DNA from: an uncultured Eubacteriales bacterium
GTDB lineage: Bacteria > Bacillota > Clostridia > Christensenellales > UBA1242
NCBI GenBank assembly: GCA_948514155.1
Contig: CAOQYA010000002.1
Span: 42,164-106,163 of the forward strand
Reading direction: 5' to 3'
Length of the DNA stretch: 64,000 nt
Shown here one piece after another: positions 41,095-50,901 of the stretch (position 1 is its first letter; each line of letters starts with the position of its first letter). The translations under genes were made by a program, and so were the position numbers. The notes under the pieces are model-generated. The model saw nothing but the letters and a program-made list of their open reading frames with translations. It was not told where the DNA came from and made no database searches.

Positions 41095-43601
41095 CCCCTA
41101 TTGATTGGAACGCTGATATAGAATTCGATTATATCGCCCTCTTTAAAGTCAAGGTTGTCGTGCAGTTTAATTCCGCACTCATAACCTTTAACAACTTCTG
41201 CTTTCTCGTCCTTGAGAATTTTGAGGCTTTCAACGGTCGTTGCTCCAATCTCTTCTTCGCCGCGTTTAACTTTGGCGATGCAGTTTCTGGTGGCTTTGCC
41301 GTCTTTCATCATGCAGCCTGCAACTTTTCCGGCTGTGGAGAGTTTGAAGACCATGCGAATTTCAGCGTTTCCGATATATTGCTCTTCATATTTAATCGAA
41401 AGCATGCCGCTGATTGCACGAGTGATGTCGTCAACAACTTCATATATGATTTTATATTCCTTAATCTCCACCTTTTCTCTGTCAGCAAGAATTTTTGCCT
41501 TGCCGCCCGCTTTAAGGTTGAAGGAAATAATAACTGCCTTTGTTGTTTCAGCAAGCACAACATCGCTTTCGGTGACAGGCCCTGCTGCAGCATGAACAAC
41601 ATTGACCTTTGCCTCCTCGTTCGAAATTGGCGTGAGTGTGGAAACAAGCGCTTCCACTGAGCCTTGAGTGTCGGCTTTAATGATAACATTAAGATTTTTG
41701 AGTGTCCCCTCGTGAACTCTGTCCATGAAGCCGTCAAGGCTGACGCCAGAGGTCTTAAGCGCTTTTTCTTTCTTGATTTTGTCAATTCTCTCTTCGATAA
41801 CCTGTTTCGAAAGGCTTTCGCTCACGGCATAGAACTCGTCGCCCGAAGAAGGAACTTCATAGAAGCCGAGAACTGAAATTGGAGTTGACGGCGCTGCCGA
41901 TTTAACAGGTTTTCCGTGCTCGTCGAACATAGCTTTAACTTTTCCATAGGTTATGCCGGCAAGGAAACTGTCGCCCACCTTAAGTGTTCCGTTTTGAACG
42001 AGAACTGTGGCAACAGGTCCGCGATTTTTGTCAAGTTCCGCTTCCAAAATAACGCCGGTCGCGGTGCGGTCCGGGTTGGCTTTAAGTTCTTCCATGTCCG
42101 CAACAAGAAGTATCATAGACTTAAGTTCGTCCATGCCAAGTCCGGTCTTAGCCGAAACAGGCACAACAACGGTGTTTCCGCCCCACTCTTCAGGCAGCAC
42201 ATCGTGCTCGGCAAGTTGCTGTTTAACGCGGTCGATATTCGCTTCCGGTTTGTCGATTTTGTTGATAGCAACAATCATAGGCACGCCGGCCGCTTTAATG
42301 TGATTGATAGCCTCAATGGTCTGTGGCATGATGCCGTCGTCTGCGGCAACAACAAGAATTGCGATATCGGTCGCTTTCGCCCCCCGCGCGCGCATCTGAG
42401 TGAATGCCGCGTGACCAGGAGTGTCGATAAAGGTTATTTTTTCATTGTTGAAAACAATTTGATATGCGCCGATTTTCTGAGTGATGCCACCCGCTTCGCT
42501 TGCAACAACATTGCTCTTTCTAAACGCATCGAGAAGTGATGTTTTTCCGTGGTCGACATGGCCCATAACTGTAACAACTGGAGGACGCTTCCTGAGATTT
42601 TTCTCGTCGTCTTCGTGGCTTATGTCAATAAGTTTTTCTTCCATGGTCTTATCAAGCTTAAGTTCCAAGGTTATTCCAAACTCGCTGCACACAAGTTCAG
42701 CGGTGTCGAAATCGATGTTTGAGTTGATTGTTGCCATAATGCCAAGTATCATAAGTTTTTTAACAATTTCAACAACAGCCTTGCCCGTCTTTTCGCTGAG
42801 TTCTTTAACAGAAATTTCTTTCGACGAAAGAACAACATGTGTGATTTTTGGCGCGATAATTGTATCTTGCTTTTTCTTATTCTTGTTTGCAAGTTTTCTT
42901 GAGCCCATGGTGGTCTCTTCAAAGCCGTCCTCGCTCATTGTGATTATGCTGCGGCGATTGTCAAGCCCTTTCTTAGGTGTTGGGCGTGCTTTTTCCTCCA
43001 CAATGTTTTTCTTTGGCGATTTGTTCTTATTGCCAAAGTTTCTTTCCGGCTGCGCAATGATAGGCTCCGGCTCATTACCCGCGAAAGAGCGGAAGTTGTT
43101 AACTTTTGTGGAAACAAAGTTTGTTTTATTCTGACTAAAGCCCGGCCTGTTGTTGTTTGCAAAAGGCGGCTTTCTATTAGGGTCAAAATTAGATTGTCTG
43201 TTGTTATTAAATGGCCTCTGCCCATTGTTTGGGCGTTGCTGTTGAAAGTTCGTGCCATTTGTTCTTCTGAAATCTTGATTTGCTTTTCCGGTTGCGCCAA
43301 TTTGATTTTGGTCAAATCTGCGGAAGTTGTTTTGTGGCTGTGAAGGAGAATTTGGACGAGAAAAACTCTCCGGCTTCTTGTTTTGTGAAGTCGGCGCTGC
43401 AGCGGCAGCCTCTTTTTTCTCCTCTTCCTGCTTCAATCTGGCCGCCGCAATCTCGGCTGCTTTTTTTGCAGTTTGCATATTGCGTGCCAGTTCGTCGAGT
43501 TGAGTCTTGAGCGCTCTAATCTCACGAAGTTGCTCGAGAATGCTTCCCTCTTTTTGCAGATTATGAATTGTTTTAAGATTGTTAAGTCCTGGGTTTGCCA
43601 A
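41091..43601 (-). CDS. infB: Translation initiation factor IF-2
   Basis: GTPase that brings fMet-tRNA to the 30S subunit. 836 residues: a coiled and Asn/Arg/Phe/Gln-rich low-complexity N-terminus (about 1-240), an IF2N domain ([22 protein letters not shown]), then the G domain with [30 protein letters not shown] and NKIDKPEAN, followed by domains II-IV. Members of this family have variable N-termini; the Asn-rich stretch here is unusual but the start ([14 protein letters not shown] region) has a good ribosome site. Confidence 0.96.
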   Translation of the reverse strand: MANPGLNNLKTIHNLQKEGSILEQLREIRALKTQLDELARNMQTAKKAAEIAAARLKQEEEKKEAAAAAPTSQNKKPESFSRPNSPSQPQNNFRRFDQNQIGATGKANQDFRRTNGTNFQQQRPNNGQRPFNNNRQSNFDPNRKPPFANNNRPGFSQNKTNFVSTKVNNFRSFAGNEPEPIIAQPERNFGNKNKSPKKNIVEEKARPTPKKGLDNRRSIITMSEDGFEETTMGSRKLANKNKKKQDTIIAPKITHVVLSSKEISVKELSEKTGKAVVEIVKKLMILGIMATINSNIDFDTAELVCSEFGITLELKLDKTMEEKLIDISHEDDEKNLRKRPPVVTVMGHVDHGKTSLLDAFRKSNVVASEAGGITQKIGAYQIVFNNEKITFIDTPGHAAFTQMRARGAKATDIAILVVAADDGIMPQTIEAINHIKAAGVPMIVAINKIDKPEANIDRVKQQLAEHDVLPEEWGGNTVVVPVSAKTGLGMDELKSMILLVADMEELKANPDRTATGVILEAELDKNRGPVATVLVQNGTLKVGDSFLAGITYGKVKAMFDEHGKPVKSAAPSTPISVLGFYEVPSSGDEFYAVSESLSKQVIEERIDKIKKEKALKTSGVSLDGFMDRVHEGTLKNLNVIIKADTQGSVEALVSTLTPISNEEAKVNVVHAAAGPVTESDVVLAETTKAVIISFNLKAGGKAKILADREKVEIKEYKIIYEVVDDITRAISGMLSIKYEEQYIGNAEIRMVFKLSTAGKVAGCMMKDGKATRNCIAKVKRGEEEIGATTVESLKILKDEKAEVVKGYECGIKLHDNLDFKEGDIIEFYISVPINRG

Positions 43602-43618
43602 ATTTTTCTCCTTACTAT

Positions 43619-43900
43619 CTAATCAAGATATTTTTTTATTTCTTCGCTTAGTCCTTTGTTTTTAATTCCGATAAGTTTATATGTTTTTTGATTGAGCGTG
43701 CCAAGCCCTTCAACCTCTCTGCCCTCAATTCCCTTTTCTACAAGGCGGTCATATATCTTTCGGCTGCTCTTGCCGGCAAGGGTGTCGATAAGCACAAGAT
43801 AGAGTTTCTTGTCATAGCCCGAAAGTTTGTCGCTGCCTTCGATAACATATCCTGCTTGCAGTGCAATGCCAATATATGATGCAAGTTTATCTTTTTGCAT
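43619..43900 (-). CDS. L7Ae-family ribosomal-like protein YlxQ
   Basis: 93-residue K-turn RNA-binding fold protein; homologue of B. subtilis YlxQ encoded between rnpM and infB. Seen: LASYIGIALQAGYVIEGSDK and LYLVLIDTLAGKSSRKIYDRLVEKGIE. Its start overlaps the rnpM stop by 14 bases. Confidence 0.88.
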   Translation of the reverse strand: MQKDKLASYIGIALQAGYVIEGSDKLSGYDKKLYLVLIDTLAGKSSRKIYDRLVEKGIEGREVEGLGTLNQKTYKLIGIKNKGLSEEIKKYLD

Positions 43901-44147
43901 GCTCCCTTAACTCCTCATAGATTTGTTCGGGCACGGCGCACTTAAACGCACGATTAAGCCCTTTAGCTTTCTGCAGATTTTTAAGGCACTGTTCATTCTT
44001 GCAAATGTAGGCGCCGCGGCCGGCAAGTTTTCCGGTCTCGTCCACAAAGAACTGTCCCTCTTTATTTTTCACCACGCGAACAAGTTCTTTCTTGTCGAAC
44101 ATCTCTCGGCAAACGATGCACATTCGCTTTGGGCTGGGCTTATTCAT
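43887..44147 (-). CDS. rnpM: RNase P modulator RnpM (YlxR)
   Basis: 86 residues from ATG 44147, which overlaps the nusA stop by eight bases and has GAGAGG upstream; the longer frame to 44207 lies inside nusA. Hallmarks are KRMCIVCREMFDKKELVRVVK and GRGAYICKNEQCL. YlxR homologues bind RNase P RNA in B. subtilis. Position nusA-rnpM-ylxQ-infB is conserved. Confidence 0.93.
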   Translation of the reverse strand: MNKPSPKRMCIVCREMFDKKELVRVVKNKEGQFFVDETGKLAGRGAYICKNEQCLKNLQKAKGLNRAFKCAVPEQIYEELREHAKR

Positions 44148-45297
44148 TTTCCTCTCCCGAAATTTCTTCGAGGTCGTCAAAACTTGCAAATGACTCTTCG
44201 TCCTCAAGTTCGGTCAGTTCATATTCAGGCTCTTTAGGCGCCTCTTCAATTGGCTTTCCAAGAGACGACTCTGGCTTAACTTCAATCTTCCAGCCTGTAA
44301 GTCTTGCAGCAAGACGAACATTTTGTCCGCTCTTGCCGATCGCAAGTGAAAGTTTGTCGTCTGGCACAATAACGCGAGATGCGTTAAGACTTTCGTTGGT
44401 CTCCACGCTGAGCACTTTTGCTGGGCTAAGTGAGCGAGCGATGTATTCAAGTGGGTCTTCGCTGTAAAGAATGAGGTCAATCTTCTCGCCATTGAGTTCG
44501 GAGACGATTGTGTTAATTCTTATTCCGTGATTTCCTACGCACGCGCCGATTGGGTCGATGTTCGGCTTCTCGGTGTAAACTGCAACTTTGGAGCGATTGC
44601 CCGGGTCACGCGAGATGTTTTTGATAATCACATCGCCGCTTGCGATTTCAGGAATTTCAAGTTCGAAAACTTTTCTAACAAAGCCAATATTGCTTCTTGT
44701 CACCTGAATTTGCGGGCCGCGGAAGGAGTCTTTAATCTTTTTCACATAAACTTTAATTCTCTGCCCTATTTCGTATTTCTCGCCGGGAATTTGGTCGGTT
44801 GGAAGCATGATGCCTTCAACATGCGATCCGGAAATCTGAACATACACTGTGCCATTGTCAATTCTGCGAACAATGGTGGTGAGAAGTTCGTCCTCTTTCT
44901 CGGAGATTTCAGAAACTGCCATATCGCGCTCGAGTTCTTTAAGGCGCTGCATAACAACCTGCTTTGCTGTCTGTGCGGCAATGCGGCCGAAATCTTTAGT
45001 CGACTCCTCGGTCACAACTTCGTCGCCAAGTTTATAAGACTTCTTGATAAGTCTAGCCTCTGCAAGAGAGATTTCTTTATCCGGGTCGGTCACTTCGTCA
45101 ACGATTGTCTTAAAAGAATAAATTCTAATCGTGTTTTTCTCTGGGCTGAGTTTAACGCTTGCCGATTTAGCCTCGCCATACATTTTCTTGTATGCGGATG
45201 TGAGAGCAAATTCGAGCGCTTCAATAAATTTCTCCTTATCAATTTTCTTTTCTGTTTCCAAGTCTTCAAGTGCTTGGAAGAAGTCTTTATTTATCAT
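44140..45297 (-). CDS. nusA: Transcription termination/antitermination factor NusA
   Basis: 385 residues: N-terminal RNA polymerase-binding domain (INKDFFQALEDLETEKKIDKE ...), an S1 domain (about 130-200) and two KH domains (KVAVYTEKPNIDPIGACVGNHGIRI and SRVIVPDDKLSLAIGKSGQNVRLAARLTGW). The C-terminal tail is short and acidic, as in Gram-positive NusA without the AR repeats. Twelve bases after rimP. Confidence 0.96.
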   Translation of the reverse strand: MINKDFFQALEDLETEKKIDKEKFIEALEFALTSAYKKMYGEAKSASVKLSPEKNTIRIYSFKTIVDEVTDPDKEISLAEARLIKKSYKLGDEVVTEESTKDFGRIAAQTAKQVVMQRLKELERDMAVSEISEKEDELLTTIVRRIDNGTVYVQISGSHVEGIMLPTDQIPGEKYEIGQRIKVYVKKIKDSFRGPQIQVTRSNIGFVRKVFELEIPEIASGDVIIKNISRDPGNRSKVAVYTEKPNIDPIGACVGNHGIRINTIVSELNGEKIDLILYSEDPLEYIARSLSPAKVLSVETNESLNASRVIVPDDKLSLAIGKSGQNVRLAARLTGWKIEVKPESSLGKPIEEAPKEPEYELTELEDEESFASFDDLEEISGEENE

Positions 45298-45308
45298 TTT
45301 TTTCTCCT

Positions 45309-45767
45309 TTAAAATTTGATTACTGGCACAATGTGTGCAATTTTGTTTCTTTGAAGTTTGATGCTGCCCTTTTCGGTCTCGATTTCAATTTCGTCCTCCG
45401 AATAGGCTTTTAACAGACCTTTGAAATTCTTTTTTCCGTCAAGTTTTTGAAAAAGTGTGATTTCAATTTCGCCATTAAGATTGCGCTTGAAATCGCGCTC
45501 CGTCTTAAGCGGCCTGTCAATTCCCGGAGAAGAGACGGACAGAATGTAAGGCTTGTCGTCTGTTGGGTTAATTTCGTCTAAGATTGGGTCGATAATCTTG
45601 TGAATTTTCTCGCAGTCTTCAATCGTCACGCCATTGTCGCAGTCGATAGTGAACACAAGGTTCATGCCGGTGCTTTCCTTTTGATAGGAAACTTCCAAAA
45701 GTTCGTATCCTTCATTTTCGATAACCCCGCGAAGTTTTTCCTCGCAGATTTCTTTGACCTTAGCCAT
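45309..45767 (-). CDS. rimP: Ribosome maturation factor RimP
   Basis: 152-residue 30S assembly factor: YELLEVSYQKESTGMNLVFTIDCDNGVTIEDCEKIHKII and YILSVSSPGIDRPLKTERDFKRN are the family blocks, with a C-terminal SH3-like domain. First gene of the rimP-nusA-infB operon, with a promoter and a hairpin leader upstream. Confidence 0.95.
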   Translation of the reverse strand: MAKVKEICEEKLRGVIENEGYELLEVSYQKESTGMNLVFTIDCDNGVTIEDCEKIHKIIDPILDEINPTDDKPYILSVSSPGIDRPLKTERDFKRNLNGEIEITLFQKLDGKKNFKGLLKAYSEDEIEIETEKGSIKLQRNKIAHIVPVIKF

Positions 45768-45788
45768 TTATCCTCCTTCTACAAAGAA

Positions 45789-45810
45789 AGTGAGCAATCG
45801 CTTGCTCACT
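45789..45810 (-). promoter_or_regulatory. Leader hairpin of the rimP-nusA operon
   Basis: AGTGAGCAA/TTGCTCACT, nine perfect pairs with a four-base loop, between the rimP promoter and start codon. On the - strand it is followed by TTCTTTG, a weak terminator tail. Possible attenuator or mRNA-stability element; NusA is known to act on such hairpins. Confidence 0.55.
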
Positions 45811-45833
45811 CCCCGCATCTTCTAGTCATTTTG

Positions 45834-45862
45834 AGTATATCATATTGTTGCCATAAAATCAA
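45834..45862 (-). promoter_or_regulatory. Promoter of the rimP-nusA-infB operon
   Basis: TTGATT (45857-45862), 17-base spacer, TATACT (45834-45839) on the - strand. Confidence 0.68.
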
Positions 45863-45889
45863 GGAATTTTCCTTAATTTTTAACTTTTT

Positions 45890-47413
45890 TTATTCTTCAC
45901 AGAGTTTTAACAGCACCTTTGCTGTGGCGATAGCGTCGTTATAAGCGCGGTGCGCGCCGGTTAAATCAACGCCAAGCGCGGCCGCAACTGTGCCAAGTTT
46001 GAGATTATGCGTGTTAAGGCGGCTGACTCTGGCAATCTGGAAGGCGTCGATGTTGTCATTATTAAACTTCACGCCCGCTTTTTGTGCAGCCTTGCGCAAA
46101 AATTTATTGTCAAATTCGGTGTTGTTATATCCCCCTATCATGCAGCCGTCGGCAAAGTTATAAAAGTCAACAATAACATCTTCCACTTTTGGCGCGTTTG
46201 CCACCATTTCATTTGTGATGTGAGTTATTTTTGTGATTTCACTGTTTATTGGTTGCAAAGGCTTCACGAATGAATAAAATTTCTTGGTGATTTTGCCGCG
46301 CTCGATTTTTACAGCGCCGATTTCGATAATTTCGTCCGTCTCCGGGCTGAGCCCCGTTGTTTCAAGGTCATAGACAACAATGTCGCGAGTTGAAATTGGC
46401 TCTTTGTAGGTCGGACTTTTAACAAACAAATTCTGCTGCTGGTGGTCGTTATAGTCCTCAACTGTGGCAACAAGTTTGCGGTCGAAAACTTGCGGCTCTT
46501 CCTCCTCTGGCGGAGTTTTCATTTGTGCATAGGTCATAGCCGATATGTAATAGGTCAGTTTGTCGCCCAGCCCCATTTTAAGGTCGCCAAGACAGAGAAA
46601 GGTCATGCCGTCAGTGAGGCATTCGCATTTTTTCTCGTTAGTTTTAGAGCAGAAATAAACGCACTCCACGCTTTTTCCGTCGTTAAGGTTGAAAGTGTAG
46701 AAAGTTTTCTCTTCACCCTTTCGCTTCCCGTTTTTGGCGATAAAGGTCTTTTTCTGCACCCCTGAAATTGTGCCAAAAAGAATGAGGCTTGGCTTTGGCG
46801 CGTTGTTGTTTTTGATAAGTTCCGGATGCGGCGCAATGTCTTTGCCAAACAAGTTCTTCACGATGTCAACTTCATATCTAAGCACCTTTTTTGGCGGCAC
46901 TTTGATTGGAACAACTGGCACGATATCGGCGATATTAAAACTCTCGTCTAAAACCGGCTCAATTTCAAACTCGGCGATAAAGTTATCTTCAAGTTCGCCC
47001 AGCAGCGCCTTTTTGGCAAACAGATTTTCAAACAGATTGATAACCTCTTGGCACATGTGAAGGAAAATTTTAACTTTCCCCTCTTCCTTAATAATCTTCA
47101 CCTGTTTTTCAGAAAGTTGCGCGGAAATAGATTTATAGTTATTTTCGAAAAAGGACAAAATCTGTTTTCTTAAAAGTCGCTCGTCGAGGAAACTCTTTTT
47201 GAATTTGACTTTGATTTTCGAATTGATTTTCAAATTGTTTTCGCAAAATTGTTGCATTTCAGCGCGAATGTCGTCTGAGATGTCAATGTTTTCGGGATAT
47301 AAAAAAGTCAGTTCGCACAGGCCTAGCGTTCTGTCAAGACAAACGCTTAGCAGCCTGAGAAAACTGAACTTTCCATTTTCGAAATTATATAGTTTGTTTG
47401 ATAATTCGTCCAT
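45890..47413 (-). CDS. PolC-derived protein: N-terminal and OB regions plus DEDDh exonuclease, no polymerase
   Basis: 507 residues at the usual polC locus between rseP and rimP. About 1-190 resembles the PolC N-terminal domain; about 195-300 is an OB fold (ILFGTISGVQKKTFIAKNGK ... MTFLCLGDLKMG); the C-terminus (about 345-507) is a complete proofreading exonuclease: Exo I VVYDLETTGLSPETDEIIEIG, Exo II GGYNNTEFDNKFL and Exo III HRAYNDAIAT. The PHP segment and the whole polymerase module are absent. Full PolC is about 1,400 residues. The stop is followed by a normal promoter region, so this is a settled gene, not a recent frameshift. It may proofread for another polymerase. Confidence 0.85.
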   Translation of the reverse strand: MDELSNKLYNFENGKFSFLRLLSVCLDRTLGLCELTFLYPENIDISDDIRAEMQQFCENNLKINSKIKVKFKKSFLDERLLRKQILSFFENNYKSISAQLSEKQVKIIKEEGKVKIFLHMCQEVINLFENLFAKKALLGELEDNFIAEFEIEPVLDESFNIADIVPVVPIKVPPKKVLRYEVDIVKNLFGKDIAPHPELIKNNNAPKPSLILFGTISGVQKKTFIAKNGKRKGEEKTFYTFNLNDGKSVECVYFCSKTNEKKCECLTDGMTFLCLGDLKMGLGDKLTYYISAMTYAQMKTPPEEEEPQVFDRKLVATVEDYNDHQQQNLFVKSPTYKEPISTRDIVVYDLETTGLSPETDEIIEIGAVKIERGKITKKFYSFVKPLQPINSEITKITHITNEMVANAPKVEDVIVDFYNFADGCMIGGYNNTEFDNKFLRKAAQKAGVKFNNDNIDAFQIARVSRLNTHNLKLGTVAAALGVDLTGAHRAYNDAIATAKVLLKLCEE

Positions 47414-47422
47414 GACCCTATT

Positions 47423-48544
47423 TTACAAGACAAAATGCAAAATGTCAATCAGAACAACAAAGCCAAACAGAATACACAGCCCCACAAAGTGAATTTTCGC
47501 CTCTAAATTGCGATTTATCGGCTTGCGGCGAATCCATTCAATCAGTGTGAAGATAACATGCGAGCCGTCAAGTGCTGGAATTGGCAGCAAGTTGAACACT
47601 GCAAGATTGGCAGAAATCATAGGAATTAAAATGAGAAGATTGAGCCAGTTCATTTGCGCCGCGCCGGCAATCGAGGTGATTGTTGTTATCGGGCCGCCGA
47701 CGGCACTGATTGGAAGTTGGAATGTGATAAGCATCCACAGCGATTTTAAAACAACCCACGCAAGGCCGAACGCAAACTCCCAACATCTTCCCAGCGCTTC
47801 CCAAAATGAGTAGACATATGGCTTGTATGTCACGCCAAGAAGATAATTTCTTGAAGACACGGTCTCCCCGTCCTCTTTATATTCGACCACATTGAAAAGG
47901 CCCATGTCAAGGTCAACGTATTCGCCATTTCTTTTAACAGTCATTTTAAAAGAAAAGTCTTCAATGTTTTTGCCGTCTTCCACCCATTTTTCTGCAGCTG
48001 CTTGCTCTTTAGCGATCAGATTTTGAAAGGTTTCGCCGAAAGCAAAATCAACTTTCGTGCCCGCAACGCTGACAACAATGTCGTTTTCTTGAAGCTGGGA
48101 CACATACGTGATTTGTTCATTGCCTAGGCCGTTGAAAGTTATCGTGTTTGATTTAATCTGCGGCACATCATAGCCTATAGTGCAAAGAAGAATAAGCGAA
48201 AATAACACCGCCGCAAGAAAATTCATTGTCACGCCTGCAAGAAAGACGATAATTCTCTTCCAAGGTTTTTGTGCGTTGAAGCAGTCTGGCTCCGGCTTTT
48301 CGTTATCGTCGCCCTCACCCTTAAATGCGCAATAGCCGCCAAGCGGAAACATGCGAATAGAGATTTTCTCGCCTCGTTTGTTTGTGCGAGAAAACAGGGC
48401 TTTGCCAAAGCCTATCGAGAACTCTTCAATTTTAAATTTGAGTATGCGACCGGCGATGTAGTGGCCAAGTTCATGAATAAGCACCATGAAAAGCAGCACC
48501 ACAAGCGCCACAATAACATACACAACCGCCATTAAAATGTCCAT
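47423..48544 (-). CDS. rseP: Site-2 (RIP) metalloprotease RseP
   Basis: Intramembrane zinc protease that cuts membrane proteins such as anti-sigma factors. 373 residues: HELGH zinc site in the first helix (LFMVLIHELGHYIAGRILKF), a PDZ domain in the middle with a long insertion (about 110-210), and NLLPIPALDGSHVIFTLIEWIRRKPI with the third ligand Asp. In many Bacillota dxr sits between cdsA and rseP; here it does not. Confidence 0.94.
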   Translation of the reverse strand: MDILMAVVYVIVALVVLLFMVLIHELGHYIAGRILKFKIEEFSIGFGKALFSRTNKRGEKISIRMFPLGGYCAFKGEGDDNEKPEPDCFNAQKPWKRIIVFLAGVTMNFLAAVLFSLILLCTIGYDVPQIKSNTITFNGLGNEQITYVSQLQENDIVVSVAGTKVDFAFGETFQNLIAKEQAAAEKWVEDGKNIEDFSFKMTVKRNGEYVDLDMGLFNVVEYKEDGETVSSRNYLLGVTYKPYVYSFWEALGRCWEFAFGLAWVVLKSLWMLITFQLPISAVGGPITTITSIAGAAQMNWLNLLILIPMISANLAVFNLLPIPALDGSHVIFTLIEWIRRKPINRNLEAKIHFVGLCILFGFVVLIDILHFVL

Positions 48545-48551
48545 TATTCCC

Positions 48552-49496
48552 CTAGATAATAAGCACTAAGTAGAAAGCAAAAAACAGCATTGGGCTGACA
48601 AAGATGTAGGAGTCAATTCGGTCAAGCATGCCGCCATGCCCAGGAAGGACTTTGCCTGTGTCCTTAACGCCTGCTTTTCTTTTAAGGTGGCTCTCGAAAA
48701 GGTCGCCGCACTGAGCAATAACTGAGCCCGCAGCAACGATTAGCAAGAGTTTCCATATCTCAAGTGTATTCAATGCAACAGCGAAATAGTCTATTGCGCC
48801 TAAAATTAAGTATACACAAGCCGAGAGCAAAATGCAAAAAACTGTGCCGCCAACTGAGCCGGAAATTGTCTTATTAGGGCTAATTTTAGGAGCAAGTTTC
48901 TTTCCGCCGAACAGCATGCCACAAAGCATTGCAAAACTGTCTGTGAACATTGGAATGAGGAAGGCAAAAATAAGTATCACAAGTGACAGCGCTCCGCCAT
49001 AGTTTGCGATGCTCTCCACTCCGATTTCGTCGAAATGATTGAGAAAGAGCATGCAAAGAAAGAGAAAGGTTGGATAGATGAGCCCAAGAAGTGTGTTAAG
49101 TGCTTTTTTGAAAGAAAATTTGTTAAAAGTGGTTTGCACTCCGCGAAGTCGCATCTCTTTAAGCACTCTAGATTTTGTGCATAGGCTCCAAAGATATGCA
49201 ATTATTCCACTTGCAAGAATAAGGCCGAGGTCGATTAGGATTGTCCAGCCAAAGCCGAGGCCAAAATATATGCCAAGAACTGTTGCAAGCATCATAACTC
49301 CTGAAAAAGCGGAGATTAAAATACTATTATTCACCCTGCCCGTTCGAGACAAAAGTTTTGTCATTTCAAAAGCGGCGAAGCCGGCCACTACTGCGAAGAA
49401 CACATCAAAAAAGTATGGGCTGACATACACTTTAAGCACAAACATCAGCACAATTGAAAGGACAATTCCAAGTGAAGTTAAAAGTCTTGCTTTCAT
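48552..49496 (-). CDS. cdsA: Phosphatidate cytidylyltransferase
   Basis: Makes CDP-diacylglycerol, the precursor of membrane phospholipids. 314 residues with about eight membrane helices and the signature near the C-terminus: DLFESHLKRKAGVKDTGKVLPGHGGMLDRIDSYIF. An extra polar insertion (about 90-125) lies near the middle. Its start overlaps the uppS stop by one base. Confidence 0.93.
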   Translation of the reverse strand: MKARLLTSLGIVLSIVLMFVLKVYVSPYFFDVFFAVVAGFAAFEMTKLLSRTGRVNNSILISAFSGVMMLATVLGIYFGLGFGWTILIDLGLILASGIIAYLWSLCTKSRVLKEMRLRGVQTTFNKFSFKKALNTLLGLIYPTFLFLCMLFLNHFDEIGVESIANYGGALSLVILIFAFLIPMFTDSFAMLCGMLFGGKKLAPKISPNKTISGSVGGTVFCILLSACVYLILGAIDYFAVALNTLEIWKLLLIVAAGSVIAQCGDLFESHLKRKAGVKDTGKVLPGHGGMLDRIDSYIFVSPMLFFAFYLVLII

Positions 49497-50176
49497 TAGT
49501 TTCCTCCAAATCGCCTCTTGCGTTTAGAATAAACTTTCAGCGATTTCTTTAGTTGTTTTTTGTCAAAATCCGGCCACATCAAACGCGGAAAATAAAGTTC
49601 AGAATAGGAAGTTTGCCAAATTTGGAAGTTTGATAGTCGCATTTCCCCGCTCGTGCGCACAACAAGGTCTGGGTCGGGAAATTCGTTGGTGTAAAGATTT
49701 TGTGATATATCGGCTGCCACAATTTCGTTCTTGCCGCTTTTAAGCGCAAGGTTGACAGCGCGCACAATTTCCTCTTTCCCGCCATAGTTCAGGCAAAAGC
49801 CGGCACGAAGACGAGTGTTTTTAGCCGTTTTTTCTTCGGCGTTATTCATGATTTCTTGCAAGTCCTTAGAAAAAGCGCGCTTGTCTCCGAAAAATTCCAC
49901 TCTTATGCCAAGTTCAGAGAAAAAGCCGAGCCCTTTTGAAAAATATTCTTCGCTAAGTTTCATTAGCCCGTCAATTTCCTCTTTGCTTCGCTTCCAATTT
50001 TCGGTGGAAAAGCAGTAAAATGTGGCAAAAGGAATATTTTCTCCGCAAAGGGCTTTTAGGGTGCGCTCGATTGCTTTAACCCCCTCTCTATGCCCCATTT
50101 GAGACGGAAGGCCCCGCCTTTTTGCCCATCTTCTGTTGCCATCTAAGATAAAGGCGATGTGTTTTGGGTTTTCCAT
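49496..50176 (-). CDS. uppS: Undecaprenyl diphosphate synthase
   Basis: Cis-prenyltransferase for the cell-wall lipid carrier. 226 residues: HIAFILDGNRRWAKRRGLPSQMGHREG with catalytic Asp, FATFYCFSTENWKRSKEEI, and the C-terminal DLVVRTSGEMRLSNFQIWQTSYSELYFP. Slightly short for the family (about 240-250). Part of frr-uppS-cdsA-rseP. Confidence 0.95.
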   Translation of the reverse strand: MENPKHIAFILDGNRRWAKRRGLPSQMGHREGVKAIERTLKALCGENIPFATFYCFSTENWKRSKEEIDGLMKLSEEYFSKGLGFFSELGIRVEFFGDKRAFSKDLQEIMNNAEEKTAKNTRLRAGFCLNYGGKEEIVRAVNLALKSGKNEIVAADISQNLYTNEFPDPDLVVRTSGEMRLSNFQIWQTSYSELYFPRLMWPDFDKKQLKKSLKVYSKRKRRFGGN

Positions 50177-50188
50177 AAAAAACTCCTA

Positions 50189-50758
50189 TTAAATTTCCAG
50201 TATTTCCTTTTCTTTTGCAGCAAAGAGACTGTCGACTTTGTCTGTGTATTTATCAAGCATTTTTTGAACATCTGCTTCAAGCGAAGTTGACTCGTCTTCC
50301 GAGATTTCCCCGTTTTTCTTTTGGTCTTTTAAAAAGTCCATGATGTCGCGTCTTGCCGAGCGCATTGCAACTTTTGTGTCCTCAGCAATTCTTTTGATTT
50401 GTTTAACGATTTCCTTTCTTCTTTCCTCGTTAAGTTGTGGGAAAACAAGGCGAATAACCTTGCCGTCGTCTGACGGAGTGATGCCAATATCAGAAGCTGC
50501 GATAGCCTTTGAAACATTTTTAACTTGGCTTGCGTCCCATACAGAAATGCACAAAATTCTAGCCTCTTGCACTGAAATGTTTGCAAGTTGCTTGATAGGA
50601 GTTGGCACTCCATAATAATCTATTGAAATCTTGTCTAAGATATGCGGGTTCGCTCTTCCCGCGCGGATTACAAGGTATTCGTTTGTTTGGTGTGTGAGGG
50701 CCTTGTCAAGCTCGGCCTCATAGTCAAAAAACTTTTCGTCGATTAAATCTTTGTTCAT
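50189..50758 (-). CDS. frr: Ribosome recycling factor
   Basis: Splits post-termination ribosomes with EF-G. 189 residues: VIRAGRANPHILDKISIDYYGVPTPIKQLANISV, VIRLVFPQLNEERRKEIVKQIK and RRDIMDFLKDQKKNGEISEDES. Typical size. First gene of the frr-uppS-cdsA-rseP run, with its own promoter. pyrH, which usually precedes frr, is absent. Confidence 0.96.
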   Translation of the reverse strand: MNKDLIDEKFFDYEAELDKALTHQTNEYLVIRAGRANPHILDKISIDYYGVPTPIKQLANISVQEARILCISVWDASQVKNVSKAIAASDIGITPSDDGKVIRLVFPQLNEERRKEIVKQIKRIAEDTKVAMRSARRDIMDFLKDQKKNGEISEDESTSLEADVQKMLDKYTDKVDSLFAAKEKEILEI

Positions 50759-50777
50759 ATTTTCTCCTTATAGGGCT

Positions 50778-50806
50778 AGTATACATATTTTGTCGCCTTT
50801 TTCCAA
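50778..50806 (-). promoter_or_regulatory. Promoter of the frr-uppS-cdsA-rseP run
   Basis: TTGGAA (50801-50806), 17-base spacer, TATACT (50778-50783) on the - strand. Confidence 0.65.
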
Positions 50807-50872
50807 ATAAAAACGACGGACAAAGTCAATTTATTTGTTTTGCCAATAGTTTTGAAATGCCAAGAAATGAAA

Positions 50873-50898
50873 AATAAAAAGAACCTGGAATAAGGTTC
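50873..50898 (-). terminator. Terminator of the orphan gene at 50902
   Basis: GAACCT/AGGTTC stem (50881-50886, 50893-50898) followed on the - strand by a T-rich run. Confidence 0.75.
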
Positions 50899-50901
50899 TC
50901 A

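Noticed and set aside
44527..45312. Long + strand reading frame (261 codons) opposite nusA
   Set aside because: Antisense shadow of a well-supported gene; no ribosome site and no recognisable domain. The same holds for frames opposite infB, infC, thrS and secD.
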